Part shown: positions 44,201 to 56,200 of the stretch, piece after piece
Numbering within the stretch: the first letter of the stretch is position 1
Layout of the letters: each line of letters starts with the position of its first letter
Assembly (NCBI RefSeq): GCF_014356525.2
Contig: NC_052506.1
Span: 28,084,372-28,148,371 of the forward strand
DNA: 64,000 nt
Reading direction: 5' to 3'
From: Nilaparvata lugens
Lineage: Eukaryota; Arthropoda; Insecta; Hemiptera; Delphacidae
The notes under the pieces: model-generated
Databases searched by the model: none
Seen by the model: the letters and a program-made list of their open reading frames with translations, nothing else
What the model was told of the DNA's origin: nothing
Translations under genes and position numbers: made by a program

Positions 44201-47200
44201 TAGGTAGCCATTTCAAACACACTTTGTGCAAATGACTTTTGGTCATAGTTTTTACTAAAAAAATCAAAAAATGTATTTATACTATCAATAATTATAATAA
44301 AATGTTACAAATTAACAAAAATAATGAATTGCTTATTTTTAATTCAATATCCCAACCTGGGCAAGGGATGTCCCGTCGTGGGCCGGTTTAAAGCCCAGGT
44401 TGGGACACTCCCCAAAAAATTGTTTTTGCAATAAAAAATCAATTGATGATCAATGCAGTTGCCATCCTCAAGGATGAAAGTGTAAGCAAATACAATAAAT
44501 ATAAAATTGAAAAATGTAGATTTTTCTTGTTTTTGTCAAAGTTACGAACAGCTGTTTGAATTTTGGTGTCCCAAAGTGGGCTGGTTTACCCTACATATCC
44601 TACTTATCGTCACGATTCTATACGAGAAAAATGATCTGCCTCACCCTCACTACTTTTCCACAAGTTTTGTGCGATTTCCTTTTTCGTTAGCCTTATTCAT
44701 CAATGTGAAGGCTACAGTAGGCCCATTATTTATGAATAGTTGGCCTCATCATTGAACTTAGATAAAATTCCTCCAGGTGTGTATGCCTATGCTAGAAACA
44801 AGCTACTTCCTGACATTATTATGAAAAATGTACTTAATTGTCATCACTACCTTGTGATTTCTTTATTTGCGGACCCTCGAATCCTGAAATATGCAAACGT
44901 CCCAGGAGACCAGGCAGTTGAAGGCATTCGCCATTTTCACAGTAACCGTTTTCTTGCACATCGGATAACCGATACCGATCGGTACGCGATATTAGTGTAC
45001 CGATAAGGCATGGAATAGATTCGGTCATTAGGCATATCTTTAACATTCCTCTCTTTCTCTCCCTTTCAGGATGCTTAGAGAACTTAGAATCACTATCAAC
45101 TCACCTTTATCCTAACCATCATGTTGAGATGGCCTTGACTATATTGTTCTATAACATCTCTCACATCATACGGTTTCCTTGCCTGTTGGAATTTCCGCCT
45201 TGCCACAAAGTATTTTATCTTACGAATGGCACGGATTGCGTTTTTGTGCACTTCAGTTAACCTGCAATCGAATAATAAGAGATCAAACAAAATTTAAAAA
45301 TTCCAAGGCTTTTATTGAATTGGTATCCAGAGAATCTTGATCTAAATAGCACGGTAATTCTACAGTATATCCAATTGAAAATAGACTATTTTTATAAAGC
45401 CACAAATATACAAGTGACGTGACAAATATATAAGAATGGATTGGAAGTCCAACTGTTAATAAAAAGAATAATATTATTTTATGCAAAAAATGTCAAGCTC
45501 TCTCTATTGCAGAATTTGTCAAGCAAATAGTTGAGCTTACTCTATTCAATTATTTCCTCACTTTAATGCACATACTCAAACAGAATCGTCAGTGATTAGT
45601 GTAGTAAAGCGGAGTAATAATAATATTTTCTATTCGTCTTCGAAAAAGCGACAAAATCTTCATCACTTTCGATGAGATTATGAATTAAAAAGTGTTCTTT
45701 GAAAGCCGCGCTCACACTGAATGCCTTTTCATACTAAAATTGATTTGAGGAAGCCTCATAATTATTTATAGTTGTTATAAGTACCTAATTATCATGTTTG
45801 TGATGAACAATGCAAGTATATGAACAGAATGTGTGAGCGATTCGTACGATTTGTGGTATACGTTTACGTACGGTAGACATTTGTATGCAGAGTGAGCGCG
45901 GCTGTCCGTAGTCTGTGTACCATTTCAGGAAAAAATGTGAATGAATATTTTTATGAGATGATATCATGAGTATATGAGCGAATTGAAGATTAAAATCGAT
46001 CTCGGAAATAGAACTCTCTAATTTTGGGAAGAATGTGGGATTCAGTCAACATTTTTATGAACACCATTTGAAAAATTTCCAAATATATTGTTTTTGCCAT
46101 TTTTGGAGCAAAAAACACGAATCATTGCGCGGTACATTATGTGATTGATCTATTTTAATAAGATACTCAAATTCGGAGTTCTTGGATTTATAAGAAGGGA
46201 TCATGCATAGAAAGAACTTGAATAGAATATTTGATCAACTTTTTAGCTCATGCATTTAATATTATTATGAATTGAGCAGAATGTGAGAAATATTAAGCAG
46301 CATAATTAAAATTTTTCAAATAGCGAAAAGAGTTAGTTAGCGAAGAAATATTGAGAGTAATAAGGAAGAGGAATACTTTTCATTTGAATGAAAGAAGAAG
46401 GTTCCGGCATTGAGTAGAGAAGTGGGCAAACTTTGTTAAGTATGACAAGCAATTGTTGTTCGCGAATGAAAAATACATCATGAATCTGATGGGATCATGA
46501 ACTAAATGAGATGAAACTTGAAAATACTCTTTTGTGAAAATTGTATTTGATTTTCTTGCTCCAAGATTATAAACGTTCAGATACTGTTGCTGGTGAGATG
46601 ATGTTATGATATCTGTCCATAATGACACCATTTCTAACACTTTTGTATCGCATTTTTACCTAAAAATACGTCCTCACGCATAAATCAATATTATTTCATA
46701 GGTATTTTATATTTTTTATAACAGTCATTGATTATATGAACAACAATTGAATAATATAAAGTCATCGAATTTTTGTGACACAGGACTTAGGCTATCGGTA
46801 AATCGGTTACATTATTGTAAACAATAGTGTGTAGCTTTATTATTTTCCACTTTTAATGATTATTGCGAATGATCATTGCCTAATAGTGAATGATTGGATA
46901 ACTGGGAATATTTTGAAAAATCCTCCTTAAACAAGAAAAATGTCAATTTACTGGGTATTTTTAAAACGTTTTTGATACAGTTCAAGTATTCATTTCAATC
47001 TATAATAATAATAATAATAATTATTGCATTGAATAAATCCATGTAAGGAAGCACTGAATTTTGTAAGAATCAAATATACGCTACAGTAGTAATACTATAG
47101 AATTTCTCCAATTATTAGTTAATTCTATCAGAAATTGAGAATCATCTTCTTCATAATAAGTATTGAGATATTGCGGTACTCCAATCAAAAATTGATTATT

Positions 47201-50200
47201 GAGTATATCCCCATCTTTTTCCTAGAAGCAGAGAATCGAATCAAGTCAAGGCAGTATTCCTTGTGCTGATTAGATTTAATGAAAATCTTCATGCTATCAG
47301 TAAGTTATGTGTCTGAAAAAATGTTAAAAAGCGAAATTCTCCAGCTTGTGTTTTCGTTAATAATCATGCTCAGTGACCAAATTGAAATTCAAAGCAGGGC
47401 ATAGATCTTAAAAGTGCATAAATCCTTATCTAATATAAAAAGTAAGTGGAAAAGCTCTAATCAGTAGAAAAAATATTGTCGTTTAAATTCTATTATCAAT
47501 CATTACGATAAAAACCTATATAATGTTGGTAAGTTTCAAATATTGTATTGTTATGGTTCTGAATGAGGGACTATCCACCAATAAAAGCCACACGACTATT
47601 ATTATATATTATATCCATCCCTGGAAATTGACTGCTTCAGATTTTCCGGTGGCTGTTTGTGCTATTATATGAGTGGTTGAGAGTTCTCGCTACATGCTTT
47701 TTTATCTTGTAGAGAAATTAGTAGAGTTCAATGTTCTCAGATTACCTATACTGTATATATGAGTTTGCAAGAATTAGTCACGGATTTGTGTAGAGATCCC
47801 GATAGTATTCAGATTTGTAATTTGGTAGTTGGAAATAATCTGCTTTTTCAACTCCTTGATGACAAAGTTTTTTCCTGCTAACATCATGATTGCCTTATTA
47901 AAAATTCTGATGAAACTTGAGTGATGATGATAGATGGATTCACAAATTCTTATAATAAATAATATAACATATTAAGTATATTTATATAAAACTTATCCCA
48001 AGAATTGTTTTTCTTTGTACGGTTTAATTTATAATTTTGGTATCCAGGAAAAGTCGATAGGTAATTGAATATAAACAAAGAGAACAAAAACTATTTTGCA
48101 GTTTTGAGCGATTGAGATTTCACTGCTCGTCTAGTAAAAGAGTTGTAGCCTATAACTACTTCGAAAGATGTTCTTCTTTCTGAAAATGGATTGAAAACTA
48201 ATTATTTACACAACAAAACCTTCAAAAATTGAAATATTGAAGTATTATGGTCATTTTTCTTATTATCACACTAGATAAAATAGCTATATGAAAAGTCTCA
48301 AGTTAACCTTCCAAAGAATCAAATGAAGAAAACTTATCAACTAGAACCGTGCGTGAGATTGTATTCAAGATGAAAGGAGAATAGTGATTCATAAAAAAGC
48401 ACTACTTTGATTTCAACAATTAGTTTACCAATTCAATGATCGTGGAACCTGAAGAGTATTTTCACTGTCAATGTTCTCGACTTCAAGTTGGCCCATATTG
48501 TTGTTGTTACACCTTATAAACAAATTATGGAAATAAGCTTGATGCTTCCTCCATCAAGGTAATTTACTCATTTTGGAATCAATTGAAATTAACTCAAACT
48601 TCATTTAAATCATCACATAATTAACATGACTCAGTAGGAATGTGTTTCTGATGCTAAAATACCAACCTACGAAATGAACTTTATCACTCGTTTGTGAGAG
48701 AAATTTAATCAACAATACCATCTTTATGATTTAAGGAAAAATTTATTTTCTTTCCATGTGGATGTATTTCATGATATTCAGAATATTTACAAGAAAAGAA
48801 ATGATTCTATACTTGCCTGACATGTATTTTGCCAGAAAAGCTATGATTTATAATTTATATGATTTATTTACATAATACCTACCAATTAATCTCAAACTCT
48901 ATAATCAAAGTGCGACTGAACTGAAAATATGAATTTTGAAGTTATGGACGAGTTTCACAGATAATATCTTTAATGTTGAATCCTGATTGGAATGCTGAGT
49001 AATTGGAAACGTCAATAATTGATATTATATTGTATGAAAGACACGTTTTCATGTCACACAATTTTAATTGACCGGAAACCGGAACTGCTTTCCTTGTGGA
49101 TCATTGTAACATTCGAGGTTGGAGCAAAGTAGATTTTAAGGCTCAATTCGAGTTATCCATTGAAATTGATTTTTTTGGGTAGTGAAAGTTCATATGGGTA
49201 TATGGATACCATTGGAAATTTACACTCAATTCCATTGACACATTATTATTTTTAAATCCGTGCTTGATCAAGTCCGTCTAACGCTGGTAAACGGCTCTGG
49301 GCTGATGCAACAATTGGAGTTTCTTCAACACACCTTGAAGAATTATTCAATTAAACTTGATTAATTTATGCATTTAAAGGCTGTGCAAAGGCTAATAAAA
49401 ATAAACTTTCTACTCGTGAAATTTTTCCAAGTTTTCCGATTTGTATATCATCAAGCTATCAAAATGAAAAAGTTTTCTCAGGAAAACATTTTTCCGATCA
49501 TTACTTTTTGAGATATACGAGCGCCTAAAGTTTGAATTTTGTGGACAGAACATTTCAAATTCGGTAAGATATAAATCCATGAGATTTAGAAAAATCGATC
49601 TAGTAAAACAAAACTTTTCTGAAAATATAAATTTTTGAAAAAGTTATTCAATTTACCAAAAATAACTCAACTAAAAGTTACTTTTAGTAAATTGAATAAG
49701 TATCTTAAAAATTGATGTTTTAAATTTTTTTTGTTTTAATAGATCAAAAATACCATGAAGAATCTATCCTATAAAATTCATGGATTTATCTCTTACCGAA
49801 TTTGAAATGTTCTGTCCCAAAAATTTAAACTTTAGGCGCTCATATCTCAAAAAGTAACGATCGGAAAAAAATGTTTTCCTGAGGAAACTTTTTCATTTTG
49901 ATAGCTTGATGATATACACATCGAAAAACTTGGAAAAATATCACGAGTAGAAAGTTTATTTTTAGCCTTTGCACAGCCTTAAGTACAATGTTTAATCTAC
50001 TTGAAGAGTTGTATAGAAGGCTTATCAATGTGTTCCCAAAAACTCTTTGTATACCCAAAACACTTTTCCAGTTTGAATTTTAATACAAAAAATACTCTAT
50101 AAGATAGAATTTTCACGATTTTTAGTATTATTTAATCGAATTTTTAAAAGTCAGTAACAATATTCGATGAAAGGTATGTTCCATTGTTTCATGTGAAGAA

Positions 50201-53200
50201 TACATGACTTTTAAAAATTCGATTAAATAATACTAAAAATCGTGAAATTTCAAAAAAAATATTAATAAATTTAAAAATAGTATACATTTATGAATGACGG
50301 TACTTTCGAGGAAACAATATTATAAAGGAAAGATCGTGTCAATCATTATAATAATAATAATAATTATTATTATAAGATGATATTTTACTATTCAGTGACT
50401 ATGTACAGTAACGTTTGAGGAGTTATTGTGAACTAAAATGAGAAAATGATGATAATATCTTAACATGATTCACAGGGTTGATACATTCAAAAGTGGAAAT
50501 CTACAAAACTCTGACAACATGAAACGGCCAAAAGCTCCATTAAACTGTATAAGAAATAATTTCAGACGTATGCAATAATGTTAAGAAACATAGCAGTGGC
50601 TGTTGACATCAAATTAAAATTCTACTCTTAAATTAATAAGTTGATTAGACACAGTTTACTTACATTGTGACACGTTCTGGCTCTATTTCAAGATCCATCT
50701 CGTCACTTGCAACTTCTGTTACGCTGCTTGTTTGACTGGTAAAACCTCGATTGCCCTCTCGGCGCACACGATTTGGAGTACCTATCAAACATATGAATAA
50801 CTATGACTCGCATTGCTCTGGAAAATGCATTGTCACAGTAAAATTGATCAATAGAGATTCCTGTTGGATAATATTCCGCTAGATATTGCGATACAACTTT
50901 GCTGTGACTGAAAGGACTATAAAGGTCGTTTAGAAAACAGTACAAGTTATTGAGCAATCGAGTAGATTATCGTATAGTTCGTATAGTATCGTATAGTTGA
51001 GTATTTTTTCATTTTAGTGTTTTTTCTAATTCGAATCCTAATCCTTTATTCACAAAAACTTTCCACCATAAATTAGGCACATGCCTGGACGGAAGAGTGA
51101 TCCTGGCGTAGGCTAAATCGATTATTTCAATAATCTATCTCATATACACATTCACAGAATCAAAACTATGATTGGGAGAGAAATAACAAAATTAATCCAA
51201 AACTATTTTTCTCCCGAATTTAGATGGTTAGTGAGCCAGTCTGGCTGAGGTTATGGTACCAATTCTTATAATAATCTAAATGAAAAGTGTCGAGCCTTGA
51301 GCTTCCAGCCAGTTGCGTTATCACATCGATATTAATTCAGTCTTTCAGTCACATTAAGCTGCGTACAGACTTACGCGCCATGAGCACGAGCATTTCACAC
51401 TTCATCAGCTGATACTTAGTTTATTATATCTGTATCGTTTCTGTACAAATATGCGCAGCTATGATCAGCTGATGAAAAGCTAAATGCGCGTAATCGTGGC
51501 GCGAAAGTCTGTACGCAGTTTTATGGGCTAGGATGAGAAAGTCGCAATTTCATTCAATATATAGCAACGACGGTTGGTTGGAAGGTCAAGTCTCGAGTCA
51601 TATTATATCAATAAACAAAACCAGATTTAGCACAAACCAGCTTTGGGCTCTTCGATGTAGAAGACGACATCACCCTCGCTCTCGCGGCGATTGGCGGCGG
51701 CGGGAGCGAGCGCATTGGCGTTGGGGTTGTTGAAGTCCGGGCCGCCTCCGACGCTGGTGATCGTGCTCTGTGTTGTACTGGGCGGCTCCATCTTGTTGCG
51801 CGATTTCCTTCTCTTCAGAACACTGGCCTTTTTTGCCACCTGCAGCATCAGCGACTGCAATTTCAACATTAAACTCCAATCATATCACAGTTTTCTTGAA
51901 CAATTTCGTTGGAAATCAAAAATGTTTCTCAGTCTATAGAATTGAGTTATCAGTAGGAACCTGTTTTTCTCTCTACAATCACGAGAGATTCTTTTCACTA
52001 ATAAGTGAGTGACCTATTATGTTTGAAATACATAATAAAAAATAATTTATAGTTATAGTGATTCATTGATGAATTGACAATCGATTATTGAGTACTGCCT
52101 AATGTTTCAAGCTCTCAAATTCCTTCAGTAATCCAAAATATTAATTATGAGTTGAAGGTTTTGAATTTTGAATACTATAACATTACCTATATGTTTAGGA
52201 AAAGGATTTCAATATTTCACATTCATAAAGTCTTTAAATTACTTGGCAAAAATGTCAAGTATGACAAAAATAGAAAAATTGATATATTTTCCACCTGCAA
52301 CATCATTCACTATGAATCAGGGACCATGTCTTATTCTCCGAAAACTAAAGATTTAGATTTATATTTCAGCTATGTCCATATCCATACTAATAAGAATTAT
52401 CCCATTGTTGAGGAATCGTGTGCTATATTTCTCGTAATAACATGAAAACGTTAAATTTTATTTTATTGCATTGAGGCTGGACGTTTCTGTGAGCATAAAT
52501 CGATGTAGTTATTAATAGCTGCTATTAGACAAATACAAAATCAATGTATTACTTTTCAAGTGAACTAGTAAAATAATTTATAATGGTTCAGATACGTTGA
52601 AGCAACTTTGCTTTTCAAGACTTGTCAGTAGGTATGATAGGATGATATTGTTGAAGGATTTCATTCCATGAATCCTGCATTTCTATTAATTCTATTGCAT
52701 CAGTAAACTGATATCTAAATCACAGAGAAAACTGAGAAATTGAAATTCATCCACTAGGAGCGTTTGTTAGTTAAATAGAGAACAATACAACTCAAAATAA
52801 TTTGTCGAGAGTAATGAATACTTATGATAGTAATAGAAAGCTTATGTTTTAATGGAAATTCGTCCAAGGATATATTGTTCAAGGAAATTTGTCCATTCGA
52901 AATTCGTGGAGTTATCTGGCATTGTATTATGGAATTATTAGACGGACAATCACTAATAATTCAATCGATTATTGAAAATTGAAGGTTTTATTCCAATTCC
53001 TCAACCATGCTAATGATTGTATTGAGAAATCTTTAGTGATTAGTTAAAATTACGCACGAGAAGAATAATTGTTACTATTCTAGCCCAACTGACAAGTCGG
53101 ATTCAACTGACAAGTAACATGCCCAACTGACAAGTAACATGGATTCTGCTGATGCAATCAACATTAGAACAATGATTGATGAAAATCAATTTTCGACTCA

Positions 53201-56200
53201 GGATCTTGATTGATTTTTGACCATAACACTTTATTCTCTAAAAATATACCTTTATTCCATGCGCTCTGTGTGACTGATTCTCTATGTTCTGTTACATGGA
53301 GAAATAGCACAGTTCAGCTATTTGAAACACAAAGAGTGGTAAAATATTTGAAAAACGATGTTATAAAAATTCTTTTTCTAAATTATGATTGTTGATAATC
53401 TAAATATTAATAAAATTTTAATACATTCTATAATGCCTATCATCACAATTTATACCACTAAAAATGGGAGTATATAAATATAAAACTAAAGAGTAGATCA
53501 AGTACTTCAACTAATAACTAAGGGATGAGAGATGAAACTCAATTACCGTAATCTATTATTGGTTTCAAACATGGTGAATCAATTAATTTGAAGCCTAAGG
53601 TGAAAATCACACAATGATAAAAATTGAGTGGAATATTCAATTTAAGATCGGGTTGAAGATAGTGAATCTGTAGTCTATACATCTATAGAGAAGCTACCTG
53701 ACTAATCTATAAGAACAATATCTACATCTACTGGATCTGTCTTCTAAAAGCATAGAACCATGCGCGATACATTGTAGGTCTATAATTTGAAGAACTATTT
53801 TCTTGACAGGTTGAAGGATTTTTGCGCAACTGGGTATCTAGAAAACTGTGTGGTGCTATGTAACCACTATTGGACATACCTGCATCCAGAACTTCTCACT
53901 AAAATTGAAGCCTGCTTATGAAAATTATCGTAAGAGTTAATTTATGTGTCAGAACGTTTAGATAGTTATTCGAAAATAAACTACACTATACCAATTACCT
54001 GTTCTCTATTCATATGAGTATTATCCTTTCATCCTTTACTGAGCAGTGTGAGGAAATTGATATTTGAATAGAGAATTCAAATGGCTCTTGAATGAATTCT
54101 CTTCTTGTGTTATGTAATGTGAAGTTGAATAATCACTTATTCGATCATATTCTTTAGTTCATACAGTATAGTGAAGAATTATTCTGATGAGAATAATGAC
54201 GAAAGGCCTACCCAAGAAAACTACTTTCTGGGAATTGAAATGATAATGTGAGAATGTTAAAAGTGAACAAGATAATTCAAAGTTGGAGGAAATGAATGTT
54301 CCTTGAAACAAATATGATATCACTTCTATAGAATTTTTATAAATTAACATATTCGCCTAGAATATCATGTATTATGTTATTTTGTAGATGTAGATATAAA
54401 ATAGTATATTCTGTTAATAATAATTTATGGAATGCTTAGGCCTTCTAATGAAAATATAATTCGTAAAATCAATACGGTATCTATTTCTTAAAACCCATGA
54501 GAGGCTGTTTCAATATGAGAGAGAATCAATGGAAAATAGTTTCTTTTCCAATGAGTTTCTTAGAAGGTATTTTATACAATTATTATTGCTGTGTCTTATT
54601 CGACTCACTGTGAACTATTTTTTAATTGTGATATATTTTCAAGTAGATTAGAAATGAGTATTCTGTTTTTAATGTTTTCTCATTGAATACAATGTTCAAC
54701 TATGAACTACAGACCGAAGAAATGACTACACAGAGCAACTATGAGAATGGATTTTCCATTTGCTTTCAAAGGCTAATTTCAATACTACTGTTGTCTGCTC
54801 TGTAGTCATTGAAATGTTGTTTCGATCTAACCTTTACCTTGGTGGGAGCACTATCTTTAGTGTTGGATGGATCTTTGAGGTAGATGTTCCACGTTGCTTG
54901 CGAATTGAAGCTTTTGTCAGCCGCATAGCACCGCCACAAGCACTGGATGAGCATCGCCGCTGCTGGAATCTGCCTGTTGAAGTGCTTCTGTCTCTGCTTC
55001 TGCTGCACTTTCAGTGCAAATCCAGAGCCGAGGATTCCCTATGTGAAAAACATCAAATCGAATCATTGGGAAGGGATCTCATTATTTAAGAGTTGTATTG
55101 GCTGAAAAAACCAAGTTATAATTTGCAACAGACATGGGGTTTGGTGATACAATGACTGCTCTTTTTTATTTATTCATACAATAAGTACATCATCAAAAGA
55201 TAATTTTTTTTCAAAGAATTCAATCAATTCAAATTCTTCTAGAGATTCATTCTGTCGACCTGTCGACTGTATTAGGAATGAAATTCCCTTCTAGAGATAA
55301 CATAGAATCATTTACTAGTTGGAACATAGCCTACACTCAGCGACTCAGGTACGCCCTTTTTGATCATTTCAATCTCTCGATCCAGATATTATCTTTGTCA
55401 TTAAGATTAAAAAGTAAGTAGGTATATAAAATAGAACAATATTGGAATGTCAATAATAAAGTTTTAAAATCAATTTTATCCCTCTAGGATCCTAGATTGG
55501 ATAAAAATACCATGATTCACCACAAAGGTATTTCAAATGAACTTGGAAGAGATTACAATAAAATTTTCTAGGAAAATAATAACTCAAATAAAAAATAGGT
55601 GATCAGAAATGGTAATTATTCATAAACGACTTCATTCAAATAATAATTATACCGAGAGAAGAGATTGTACTCACCGCTGGAAGAGCGAAAAATGAAATAG
55701 CAAAAACACTAAAGCAGGAAGCAACGATTTTGCCCATCCAAGTCTGTGGAACGGCATCACCATATCCAATAGTTGTTACTGTGATCTGGAAATGAGAAAC
55801 GTTACTGGAAGAAAACTTTCATTTGAATATTGAGAAAATACCTTATTGTAATTGTAAGTAAATCAGTACAATAATTCAGATAGGTATAATCATTCAAAAA
55901 GCAAATGAATCAGAATTTAATATTATTCAAAAGATAAGCCAAAATGTTGTGACGTTATAAAAGTTGAAAATAGTATTATCGTAACTGAGGAGGATGCTTT
56001 TCTCTCTAAATTCCGAGCCGACCAATTGAGAATGGCACTCATGCATCCTCCATAACTAGTAGCCTACATGTTTGAGTAAAGGCTGCACCCCCAACTACAA
56101 GCTAAGTGGATGACACACTTGAGAATAATTAAAAGTCAGAGGGTTCTTCAAGAGCCTCTTCCACCACTGATTGACCTCTTCATGTTATTATAACAATATT

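Noticed and set aside
44740..45006. 88-codon plus-strand frame in a KCNQ intron
   Set aside because: No recognisable domain, no credible splice context, and a similar-sized antisense frame overlaps it.
52152..52445. 97-codon frame in a KCNQ intron
   Set aside because: A+T-driven codon content, two overlapping frames, no known motif.
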